This document shows, piece after piece, positions 17,775-24,675 of a stretch of 64,000 nucleotides of DNA. The notes beneath the pieces were generated by a model, which searched no databases, was not told the origin of the DNA, and saw only the letters and a program-made list of their open reading frames with translations. The stretch is from Maricaulis sp034659015 (GTDB lineage: Bacteria; Pseudomonadota; Alphaproteobacteria; Caulobacterales; Maricaulaceae): the NCBI GenBank assembly GCA_034659015.1, contig JAYEGL010000012.1, positions 124,001 to 188,000 of the forward strand, written 5' to 3'. The translations under genes and the position numbers were made by a program. Within the stretch, counting starts at the first letter, position 1, and the number at the start of each line of letters is the position of its first letter.

Positions 17775-17851
17775 TGGCGCACCGGGGAGGATTCGAACCC
17801 CCGACCCCCAGATTCGTAGTCTGGTGCTCTATCCAGCTGAGCTACCGGTGC
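17775..17851 (-). tRNA. tRNA-Arg (anticodon ACG)
   Basis: The 77-base sequence folds as a complete cloverleaf. The acceptor is GCACCGG/CCGGTGC, the D arm has TAGCTCAGCTGGATAGAGC, the anticodon stem is CCAGA/TCTGG enclosing CTACGAA (anticodon ACG), and the T arm has GGTTCGAATC. CCA is encoded at the 3' end. A34 is presumably edited to inosine by TadA, as known for this isoacceptor. Confidence 0.97.
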
Positions 17852-17959
17852 AGGCCGTATGTCCGGGGCCTCGAGCCCCGAAGAGGCGCGGAACCTAGCC
17901 GCGACTTTGCCGTAAAGCAAGGCCCGCGAAACGCCAAATGCAGAGGCCTGTACAGCACC

Positions 17960-18955
17960 CTAGCCGCGGCCCTGTTGCCGGGCCGCGTGAACGCCGCGGG
18001 CGACCGCCCGGGCGAGCGTGTCGGCCGCGGCGGCGCCGAGTTCGGCCAGGGCCAGTCCGGCAGTCTCCGGCAGGGAGTGCGCCGCGGTGGACAGGGCGAA
18101 GACGACATCGCCATCGAAGGGCGTGTGGACGGGCCGGATGGCGCGGGCGAAACCGTCCTGGGCCATGATGGCCAGGCGCTGGGCCTGGGCCGGTGTCAGC
18201 GCGGCATCGGTGGCGATGACGGCGATTGTCGTGTTCTCGCGCGCGCCGGGATTGTACTTGGCCGCCCCCCAGTCCTGCGGCGCCATCGACCAGCCGGCCG
18301 GCGGGCGGGCGCCGCCGAACTCGCCGTCAATCTCGAAGGGCCAGGCCCAGTAGACCTCGTCCGCGCCGGGCAGGGTGACCGAGCCGAAGGAATTCACGCA
18401 CACCAGCGCGCCGATCGTGAAACCGGCCTCCGTCACCAGCGACGCCGTGCCCGTGCCGCCGGGATGGGTGCCGGCCATCGCGCCGAAACCGGCACCGGCC
18501 CGGCCCAGCGCTACGGTATCGCCCGCGGCCTCCAGCGCGTCCCGGCCGAGCTGTCTGTAGGGCGGGTCCTCGCCCCAGGCCTTGTCGCCGTCATTGGCCA
18601 GGTCGTAGAGGATGGCCGAAGGCACGACCGGGGATTTCGGCACGCCGGGCATGTCGAGCAGGGAAAAGCCCCGGCCGCGCGCGCCCAGCGCCGCGGCAAC
18701 GCCGTCGGCCGCGGCCAGCCCGTAGGACGACCCGCCGGACAGCACGACCGCATCGACCGCGTCCACGAGGGTGTGCGCCGCCAGGGCATCGGTCTCGCGC
18801 GTGCCCGGTCCGCCGCCGCGTACGTCGACGGCGCAGACGGCGCGTTCGTCGGGCAGGATGACGGTCGCTCCGGTCTTCGCGGCGATATCCTCGGCCTGGC
18901 CGACCCGGAGGCCGGAAACATCCGTCAGACTGTTGGTTTTCCCTGGCATCGCCAT
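17960..18955 (-). CDS. P1 family peptidase (DmpA/L-aminopeptidase type)
   Basis: The 331-residue protein shows family S58 hallmarks. These include the N-terminal NSLTDVSGLRVG block, RGGGPGTRETD, VLSGGSSYGL, and GALVCVNSFG, which carries the Ser that becomes the new N-terminal nucleophile after autoproteolysis in DmpA-type enzymes. Family members cleave N-terminal residues from peptides or amides. No signal peptide is seen, so it is probably cytoplasmic. AAGGGG precedes the start. It is divergent from the gamma-glutamyltransferase gene with a 67-bp gap, suggesting shared peptide-scavenging control (inference). Confidence 0.88.
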   Translation of the reverse strand: MAMPGKTNSLTDVSGLRVGQAEDIAAKTGATVILPDERAVCAVDVRGGGPGTRETDALAAHTLVDAVDAVVLSGGSSYGLAAADGVAAALGARGRGFSLLDMPGVPKSPVVPSAILYDLANDGDKAWGEDPPYRQLGRDALEAAGDTVALGRAGAGFGAMAGTHPGGTGTASLVTEAGFTIGALVCVNSFGSVTLPGADEVYWAWPFEIDGEFGGARPPAGWSMAPQDWGAAKYNPGARENTTIAVIATDAALTPAQAQRLAIMAQDGFARAIRPVHTPFDGDVVFALSTAAHSLPETAGLALAELGAAAADTLARAVARGVHAARQQGRG

Positions 18956-19022
18956 GACAGGCCCCTTACCTCTTGCAAACGCTGTGTCTATCGTGACGAC
19001 AAGAGAATGAGGGGCAAGTCAC

Positions 19023-20798
19023 ATGTTGCGTATCCTGCAGACCACCACCGCCATCGCCGCCACCTTCGTCACCGGTCTCGCACTGGCCGCCTGTTCCGAT
19101 CCGGTCACGGAGAGCGCGCAGACGGTGCCGCCTTCGGACAGCGCGATGCAGACGCCCGCGGAACCGGCCCCGGCCGGTCCGGCCATGGTGGCCGCGGCCA
19201 ATCCGCTGGCGGTGGAAGCCGGTCTGGAGGCGCTGCGCAATGGCGGGGATGCCGTGGATGCGGCGATCGCCGTGCAGTCCGTGCTGGGCCTGGTCGAGCC
19301 GCAAAGCTCCGGCCTGGGCGGCGGCGCCTTCATGCTCTACTACGACGCCCAGACCGGCAATCTGACCGCCTATGACGGGCGCGAGACGGCGCCGGCCGCC
19401 GCCGGGCCGGACCTTTTCATCGATCCGGAGACCGGCGAGCCGCTGGGCTTTTTCGACGCGGTCTTTTCCGGCCATTCCGTCGGCGTGCCCGGCGCCGTGG
19501 CGATGCTGGCCATGGCCCATGCCGATCACGGCACGCTGGACTGGGCGAACGGCTTCACCGCCGCCACAGAGCTGGCGGAAAACGGGTTCGAGGTCTCGCC
19601 GCGCCTGCATTATCTCATCGAGGCCGTGGCCCCGCGCACCCCGCTGGACGAGTGGGAGGCGACGCGGGACTATTTCTTCACCGAGGCCGGCGAGCCCCTG
19701 CCCGTCGGCCATGTCCTGCGCAATCCGGACTATGCCGCGACGACGCGGGCGTTGGCGGAAGACTGGCGCAATCTCTACGAAGGCCCGCTCGCCGCGGCGA
19801 TCGTCGAGGCGGTACAGGCCGGTCCGCGCCCGGGCACGCTGAGCCTGGCCGATCTGGCGAGCTATGAGCCGGTGCGGCGCGAGGCGATCTGCCGGCCCTA
19901 TCGCGTGTGGTCGGTCTGCGGCATGCCGCCGCCGGCTTCCGGCGGGATCTCGGTCAACGAACTGCTCGGCCTGCTGGAGCCCTTCGACATGTCGGCCACC
20001 GGGCCGGACACGGTGGAAGGCTGGCGCCGCTTCATCGAGGCCTCGCGCCTGGCCTATGCCGACCGCGACGCCTATGTCGGCGACAGCGATTTCGTCTTCG
20101 TGCCGGTCGACGGCCTGCTGGACGCCGACTATCTCGCCACGCGCTCGCAGCGGATCGAGCGGGAGACCGCCATCCCCGCCGTCACGCCGGGCACGCCGCC
20201 GGGCGTGGACCGGCCGGGTGCCGACGCCACGGCGGACGTGCCGGGCACCAGCCATTTCGTGATCGTGGACGGCGATGGCGACGTGGTCTCGATGACCACC
20301 ACGGTGGAAAGCGTGTTCGGCAGCCATCGCATGGCCGGCGGCTTCCTGCTGAACAACCAGCTCACCGACTTCTCGCGCGATCCCGAGGGCGCGGACGGAC
20401 AGCCGGTGCCCAACGCGCCGGCCGGCGGCAAGCGGCCGCGTTCCTCGATGTCGCCGACCCTCGTGTTCGACAGGGCGGGCGGTTTCGTGCTGGGCACCGG
20501 GTCGCCGGGCGGCTCCTCGATCATTGCCTATACGGCCAAGAGCCTGGTCGGCATGCTGGACTGGGGCCTCACGCCGCAGGAGGCGGTGAGCCTGCCCAAC
20601 GTGGTCGCGCGCGGCGATGTGGTGCGGATCGAGGACGGCATGGCGCCGGACATCCTGGAGGGGCTGCGCGAACTCGGCTTCGAGCTGGATGCCAATCGCG
20701 GCGAGAATTCCGGCCTGCACGCGGTGCGCCGGCTGGAGGACGGCACGCTGACCGGCGGCGCCGATCCGCGGCGCGAAGGTGTCGCCCGCCAGCCCTGA
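19023..20798 (+). CDS. ggt: Gamma-glutamyltransferase, predicted lipoprotein
   Basis: The 591-residue precursor has a lipoprotein signal with lipobox L-A-A-C at residues 21-24, so the mature enzyme is probably anchored in the envelope. The large-subunit region starts near MVAAANPLAVEAG and includes GLGGGAFMLYYD. The autoprocessing site and catalytic Thr are Thr409 in VPGTSHFVIVD; the family consensus there is TTH. Further motifs are NNQLTDF and the PRSSMSPTLVF/GSPGGSSI pair that forms the gamma-glutamyl pocket. It hydrolyses or transfers gamma-glutamyl groups, for example from glutathione. GAGGGG lies before the ATG. Confidence 0.94.
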   Translation: MLRILQTTTAIAATFVTGLALAACSDPVTESAQTVPPSDSAMQTPAEPAPAGPAMVAAANPLAVEAGLEALRNGGDAVDAAIAVQSVLGLVEPQSSGLGGGAFMLYYDAQTGNLTAYDGRETAPAAAGPDLFIDPETGEPLGFFDAVFSGHSVGVPGAVAMLAMAHADHGTLDWANGFTAATELAENGFEVSPRLHYLIEAVAPRTPLDEWEATRDYFFTEAGEPLPVGHVLRNPDYAATTRALAEDWRNLYEGPLAAAIVEAVQAGPRPGTLSLADLASYEPVRREAICRPYRVWSVCGMPPPASGGISVNELLGLLEPFDMSATGPDTVEGWRRFIEASRLAYADRDAYVGDSDFVFVPVDGLLDADYLATRSQRIERETAIPAVTPGTPPGVDRPGADATADVPGTSHFVIVDGDGDVVSMTTTVESVFGSHRMAGGFLLNNQLTDFSRDPEGADGQPVPNAPAGGKRPRSSMSPTLVFDRAGGFVLGTGSPGGSSIIAYTAKSLVGMLDWGLTPQEAVSLPNVVARGDVVRIEDGMAPDILEGLRELGFELDANRGENSGLHAVRRLEDGTLTGGADPRREGVARQP

Positions 20799-20828
20799 GG
20801 GTGACGCCAATGAGACGCCCCAATGAAA

Positions 20829-20857
20829 CGCCCATGTCGCATAATGTGACATGGGCG
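20829..20857 (+). terminator. Stem-loop downstream of ggt
   Basis: A perfect 10-bp stem (CGCCCATGTC and complement) with a 9-base loop starts 31 bases after the ggt stop. There is no T tract on the plus strand, so it may slow decay or be a weak terminator between convergent genes. Confidence 0.4.
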
Positions 20858-20894
20858 CGGCATTCGTGAGATTTCGGGGGGATTTCAGACCCGC

Positions 20895-21074
20895 TCAGAC
20901 GCGTTCGAGCGCGGCCTCGTCCTGTGCGGCGGCGGCGAGTTCGGCGGGGGTGTGGCCGGTCCAGAACAGGAAGGTGTCCACCGGGCTGACCGGTGCGGCC
21001 CCGGCGCGGCAGGGCGTGTCTTCGTGTTCGACCTGGTCGGCCAGCATGGCCAGTTTCAGCATTTCTTCCGACAT
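20895..21074 (-). CDS. Small hypothetical protein (59 aa)
   Basis: The ATG for MSEEMLKLAMLAD has a strong GGAGG site 9 bases upstream, which is the main support for this gene. The product is acidic, with one Cys and a central FLFWTGHTPAELA segment. No transmembrane segment or known domain is recognised. Convergent with ggt. Function unknown. Confidence 0.6.
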   Translation of the reverse strand: MSEEMLKLAMLADQVEHEDTPCRAGAAPVSPVDTFLFWTGHTPAELAAAAQDEAALERV

Positions 21075-21403
21075 TGTGTACGCCTCCTGACACATATACG
21101 GCCGGACCGGCCGTCTGGATCGGTCCTCTGCTGCAGCGCCGGGGGATCAGGGGAATGATCCGGGACCGCCGGCGCCTCGACCCTGAAATGCATGAGGCGC
21201 GCAATTGGTTCCCGTCATAATAGTCGGGCGGGTCCGGACAGGCGGCGATGAGACAAAGCGGACAGCAGTGTCTCACGGGACCGGCGGGCGTGGACAAGGC
21301 GTCCCGCACCCCGCCCGTCATGACCGTATCCAGACCCCGCAATCGGGCGTATGATCGGGGCCGTGCGCGTCCGCCGGATGCGCCTCGTGCGAAGGAGCAC
21401 ACC

Positions 21404-21526
21404 ATGGCCAAAGGCCAGAAACGATCCAACAAGGAACACAAGAAACCCAAGGCCGAGAAAAAGCCGCCCGCCGCCCCGGCCCCCGCCGGCACCGTCGCCG
21501 GCGTGGTCGACCGCCTGCGCAAATAG
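21404..21526 (+). CDS. Small basic Lys-rich protein (40 aa)
   Basis: The product starts MAKGQKRSNKEHKKPKAEKK and continues with a Pro/Ala stretch ending VVDRLRK. AAGGAG lies 8 bases upstream of the ATG. Short proteins beginning MAKGQxRSNKExKKPK are widespread in proteobacteria, with no assigned function. The charge suggests nucleic-acid or ribosome association, which is only a guess. Confidence 0.7.
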   Translation: MAKGQKRSNKEHKKPKAEKKPPAAPAPAGTVAGVVDRLRK

Positions 21527-21820
21527 CGCCGGCCCGGCAGGGCGGCGCGGACGCGACACGCCCTTGATTGTCCCGGACCACCCCCTTCTCCCCGACCGGG
21601 GAGAAGGGGCCGCAAAGCGGCGGATGAGGGGCGCGCGGCAACGCCGCGCCGGAGAAAAGTTTTAGTAGGCCGCTATCGCGGCCGCCCCTCGCCTCTTCCT
21701 TGCTTTCAACAGGCCCCGGCCTGTCGAATTCGCGACGCGAACCGCGCCTCGGTCCCCTCCCCGGCCGGGGAGGGGCGGCGCACGTCTGCGGGAAATGGGT
21801 GCGTGTCACCGGTTTTCCGC

Positions 21821-21873
21821 GGTGCTCATCCCGCTGCCTCGAATATCGAGCCTGCTTCCGCCTAACAGCGAGC
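21821..21873. repeat. Internal fragment of repeat family B
   Basis: GGTGCTCATCCCGCTGCCTC and the following 30 or so bases recur with a few mismatches inside the full family B copy at 22180-22232. This copy lacks the terminal inverted repeats. Confidence 0.7.
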
Positions 21874-21895
21874 CAATCACTCCCCGTCCCCACGC

Positions 21896-22037
21896 ATTTT
21901 TCCCGGAAGCGCACAGCGCTATCCGGGATCCACGATTGGAAAGACCGAACGCGGCGATCGCTCAGTGGATCCCGGATCTGCAGCCCGCTTGCGCGGGCTG
22001 AAGCCTGCGCCCGCGTATGCGGGTGTCCGGGAAAAAT
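21896..22037. repeat. Dispersed palindromic repeat family A, copy 1
   Basis: A 142-bp unit bounded by 12-bp perfect inverted termini ATTTTTCCCGGA and TCCGGGAAAAAT. Its complement matches the element at the right edge of the window closely (shared CTGCAGATCCGGGATCCACT and CGATCGC-like segments), so this is a dispersed repeat. Internal GCCCGC/GCGGGC hairpins are present. Confidence 0.8.
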
Positions 22038-22121
22038 GGAGGCGGTGGAAAGAGAGAACCCGCACACACCGCTCTCCCCGGACCCGGTCGGAGGAAAGCG
22101 ACTTCGGGATTGCAAAAGCCC

Positions 22122-22286
22122 TGTCATCCCGGATGCATGCCCCGCAAAGGCGGGGCGCAAGTCCGGGACCCATAATCCCGGTGCTCATCCCGCTGCCTCG
22201 AATATCGAGCCTGCTTCCGGCTGACAGCGAGCGTTTAGGTCCCGGCTCTACAGCCCGCCTGCGCGGGCTATCCGGCCGGGATGACA
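22122..22286. repeat. Dispersed palindromic repeat family B, copy 1
   Basis: A 165-bp unit bounded by TGTCATCCCGG and CCGGGATGACA. The 166-bp unit at 35121-35286 has the same ends and shares internal GTCCGGGACCCATAATCCCG and ATCCGGCCGGGATGACA. Confidence 0.8.
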
Positions 22287-22483
22287 AGCTGTGATGTTTC
22301 AAGAAAAGCGCCCCTTCCCCGGACCCCGTTCCGGGGTCTGCCGCCCTCACCCGTCCAGGCACCCCCGCGCGAAATCGCGACGCTCACGAGGCCCCGGAAC
22401 TCAGGTCCGGGGAAAGCGGGTGAGTGTGTGGGGAAGAGCGGGGCCGGCGCGCAGCCGACCCTAAATCCCTTGCCGGCAGGGGG

Positions 22484-22563
22484 CCGTATTGAATTCCCGC
22501 GGTCAAGGGTGTGAACCGCGAAGCGGCGGCTCCGCCGCCCTTGACCGCGGGAATTCAATACGG
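22484..22563. repeat. 26-bp perfect inverted repeat (extended imperfectly outward)
   Basis: Arms at 22484-22509 and 22538-22563 (outer end CCGTATTGAATTCCCGC) are perfectly complementary around a 28-base GC-rich loop that itself contains GCGGCGG/CCGCCGC. Symmetry continues imperfectly to about 22459 and 22590 (CCCTAAA versus TTTAGGG). It stands beside the AT-richer DUF262/HNH locus. Confidence 0.85.
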
Positions 22564-22698
22564 CTGGGTCTCGGCATGGGGTTTAGGGGGAGGTGTGGGA
22601 GACCCAAAATTAGTGTATGTCCCCGTTATTTCGCTCATCCACTGAGGCTGAGGCTTGGCAGGATTTCTGCCTATCACTTCGCAGTCAAAGCAGTACGC

Positions 22699-23166
22699 TC
22701 AATTTTTTACTGCGCTATTGCAAAATGGATGTGTCAGGTCGCAGTTCTCACTACCCCCTTTTCCTCCGTCTTGAACACGATGCACGTGATCGTAGGACAC
22801 AGACTTATTTACATCCAAATAGCCAGAGCAAATCGGGCACCGCAGAGCACCATCAAGCGCCTTTTTTAAGAAACTGGCGCTTTTAACGCTTTCTGAGAAA
22901 GCCGTACCTTCAACACTTTCCTTTATTGCAAGTATTCTGGCACCTTTCGCGCTCGTTGCAATTTGAGAAACAATCCAAGGCTCATCAATTTTTCCATCAG
23001 ACCCTATCAGTTTAATTGCCTCGGTAAAAAATTCGGAAACCAGATTTACACGTTTTTTACTCATTACAGTTTGCAGTGCTTGCAAAATCAAACTTTTGTG
23101 TTGAATGAGATCACTTTCTAATTGATGCCGCACGTCAGTGAAATTCGCAAAAAAAAGCTTTATCAT
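22699..23166 (-). CDS. HNH endonuclease domain protein (probable C-terminal half of DUF262-HNH)
   Basis: The 155-residue frame ends with a complete HNH module (residues about 110-155). A zinc-binding CPIC is followed by SYDHVHRVQDGG, then NCDLTHPFCNSAVKN, supplying the catalytic His-Asn-His set and a second pair of Cys/His ligands. The N-terminal 100 residues are helical and unlike a free-standing nuclease. The frame overlaps the DUF262 frame by 32 bases, and no ribosome site precedes its ATG. Deleting one T from the T8 run (23149-23156) fuses it in frame to DUF262, matching the single-chain arrangement of GmrSD-like proteins. Codon use is AT-richer than the flanks, indicating acquisition. 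Confidence 0.75.
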   Translation of the reverse strand: MIKLFFANFTDVRHQLESDLIQHKSLILQALQTVMSKKRVNLVSEFFTEAIKLIGSDGKIDEPWIVSQIATSAKGARILAIKESVEGTAFSESVKSASFLKKALDGALRCPICSGYLDVNKSVSYDHVHRVQDGGKGGSENCDLTHPFCNSAVKN

Positions 23167-24271
23167 TTTGCTTTAGTTTTTTGGCGACAACAATAGTAAA
23201 ACCAAGAAACAAGTCTGGCACATGGCGACCATTTTCCGAATAAAAGTATATAGCCGGGTGCAGTCCAAGACTACCTGAGTGGTTACCTGTAATTCGACTC
23301 GCCACTTTGTTCGCGCGCGATAGGAGTTCTATGGTTTCCTTACCATCGGGATCGAGCGGAAAATCACTAAGCGGTTTTGGGCTCAGTTGCTCGCTCAAGT
23401 CACAACATGCCAGCCATTCCATTAATACACCAAGACCCACAATCGGCGACTTCGCACCACCGAGCGGAAGATCTAGCGTCTTTATCGGATTTTTTATTTC
23501 CGGCGAAAAAAGGAGTCCGTGCAAATTCTTTGACTGGTCCTCAATTTCAGCCTTGGTATCGGTCGAGAACTTCGACCAATACTTATGACCGGTCGCCGCC
23601 CTAACTATAGACCTAGCCGCGATTGCAATACTGCGCTCTCTGTTCCTCAGCAAAATCTCTTCGGTCTTATGAAGCGGGGTGCCCAGTGTATTGATTTTGA
23701 AGAAAGAAGACTCTGCTTTACTAGAATTTCCCTTGACCCACTGCAGATTCAACTGCCGCGTAGCCATCGTTCTCGCTCGCCGGAGGGTAGTTTCATCGAA
23801 GCCCTCGCCGTCGCTTAGGGCATCCCACAACATCTTATAATGGCCGACTCGCTTCGCCACCAAGGCGCGAGTGCGCCGCGCGATCCGCTTTTGCTCATCG
23901 GAAACTTCGCCGGAGAAAAATTTCGTAGAAATTGAGCCATCCCCATAGTCATCCTCAATCCAAGCACGCAACGCGCTGAGTCGATGACCACCATCGATGA
24001 CGAACACATAAGCCTCACTCTGCCAAAGGATGATTGAAGGAATGAGCTCACTGTCCAAAAAGCTCTCTAAAAAGGACACCAATTGCTCCGGCGTCCAATG
24101 GTTCGTTTCCCTTTGGAAATCAGGCTTACGCAAGAGCGCCGAAATCATGCCGCCGCTTTTCATGTTCTCGACAGAGAGCGTAGTAACGGCGTCTGGCGAC
24201 CCCATTTGAGATCCAGCGACCGCAAAATCTTCTCTCGTAATCATAGCGTCAAGCGTTACTGTCGCAGGCAT
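23135..24271 (-). CDS. DUF262 (GmrS-like) domain protein, possibly frameshifted
   Basis: The 378-residue frame contains a DUF262 domain: RKPDFQRETNHWTPEQLVSF near residue 48, IPSIILWQ, and the NTP-binding/hydrolysis motif VIDGGHRLSALRAW (residues about 90-104), a DGGHR variant of the usual DGQQR. DUF262 is the nucleotide-dependent subunit of GmrSD-type modification-dependent restriction systems, usually paired or fused with an HNH or DUF1524 nuclease. AGGAG lies 6 bases before the ATG. The last residues (KAFFCEFH) come after the T8 run; one base less would continue as KAFFANFTDVRHQLE into the HNH frame. Probably anti-phage, by analogy. Confidence 0.8.
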   Translation of the reverse strand: MPATVTLDAMITREDFAVAGSQMGSPDAVTTLSVENMKSGGMISALLRKPDFQRETNHWTPEQLVSFLESFLDSELIPSIILWQSEAYVFVIDGGHRLSALRAWIEDDYGDGSISTKFFSGEVSDEQKRIARRTRALVAKRVGHYKMLWDALSDGEGFDETTLRRARTMATRQLNLQWVKGNSSKAESSFFKINTLGTPLHKTEEILLRNRERSIAIAARSIVRAATGHKYWSKFSTDTKAEIEDQSKNLHGLLFSPEIKNPIKTLDLPLGGAKSPIVGLGVLMEWLACCDLSEQLSPKPLSDFPLDPDGKETIELLSRANKVASRITGNHSGSLGLHPAIYFYSENGRHVPDLFLGFTIVVAKKLKQNDKAFFCEFH

Positions 24272-24306
24272 CCCATCTCCTAGCCAACCGCGCTCACGAA
24301 TATTTC

Positions 24307-24334
24307 AGCTTTAGGTTGAATTTTCGAAGTGTCA
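24307..24334 (-). promoter_or_regulatory. Candidate promoter of the DUF262-HNH locus
   Basis: On the minus strand a perfect TTGACA (24334-24329) is followed after 16 bases by TAAAGC. The region is AT-rich and lies 36-63 bases before the DUF262 start. The -10 element is weak. Confidence 0.4.
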
Positions 24335-24409
24335 ACACATTCGATGCTCAACGATCAATAATCTCTAGATACACCGAGTCCGGCGAACACACGACGCGCA
24401 CCCCAAATC

Positions 24410-24434
24410 GCACACGTACCCAAGGTACATGCCC
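24410..24434. repeat. REP-like hairpin, copy 1
   Basis: CACACGTACC and GGTACATGCCCC pair around CAA. It belongs with the two similar hairpins at 24570 and 24637 and follows the duplicated thiC end. Confidence 0.6.
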
Positions 24435-24575
24435 CTCTGCCGCGCCAATCGATGGGCTCGCGGACGGTGCCGTCTTCTGAGAGATAAATCTCCCCGCCCA
24501 GCGCCTTGAACTCCTCGGCCTTGGCCTGCATCCCCTCTTCGGCCTCCGCCCGGTTCGGCGCCCGGCCTCGGGACA
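24411..24575 (-). pseudogene. Diverged duplicate of the thiC 3' end
   Basis: On the minus strand this encodes RAPNRAEAEEGMQAK followed by EIYLSEDGTVREPID, against RAPNGVEDAMAEK and EIYLSEDGSVREPID at the end of the intact ThiC. The nucleotide copies match closely over GAGAGATAAATCTCCCCGCC and extend past the stop into a GGTACATG hairpin. Here the stop codon is lost (Trp after EPID) and the frame runs on to about 24355. No start or upstream thiC sequence is present. It looks like the displaced original or an imported allelic 3' end beside the foreign DUF262-HNH locus. Confidence 0.8.
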
Positions 24576-24596
24576 TGGACCTTTGGTCCGTGTCCC
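24570..24596. repeat. REP-like hairpin, copy 2
   Basis: GGGACATGGACC and GGTCCGTGTCCC are near-perfect inverted repeats around TTT, resembling the neighbouring copies in the GGGACAYGKACC pattern. Confidence 0.65.
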
Positions 24597-24636
24597 GGGA
24601 AACCGGGGCCTGCTATCAAACGGCAAGCAATCTGGC

Positions 24637-24664
24637 GGGACACGTACCAAAAGGTACATGTCCC
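24637..24664. repeat. REP-like hairpin, copy 3, downstream of thiC
   Basis: GGGACACGTACC and GGTACATGTCCC flank AAAA. It starts 11 bases past the thiC stop. On the minus strand the loop reads TTTT, but no T tract follows, so termination activity is uncertain. Confidence 0.65.
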
Positions 24665-24675
24665 TCTGCAGAGCC

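Larger units (their letters stand above)
21527..22698. other. 1.2-kb gene-free tract of palindromic repeats
   Basis: No supported coding sequence. It begins with a CCCCTTCTCC/GGGGAGAAGG palindrome near 21580, then holds nested copies of two dispersed repeat families, a 52-bp direct repeat (21821-21873 and 22180-22232) and a long perfect inverted repeat near its right end. Open frames here read through repeats on both strands and lack ribosome sites. From about 22606 the DNA becomes AT-richer and leads into the HNH gene. Confidence 0.75.

Noticed and set aside
21527..22620. CRISPR-like array in the repeat tract
   Set aside because: Repeats are long palindromes of different families with no constant short repeat and unique spacers; no cas genes nearby.
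22699..24271. Ordinary two-gene toxin-antitoxin pair
   Set aside because: Domain content (DUF262 motif and HNH nuclease) and the in-frame joining after one base loss fit a single restriction-type protein better than a toxin with antitoxin.
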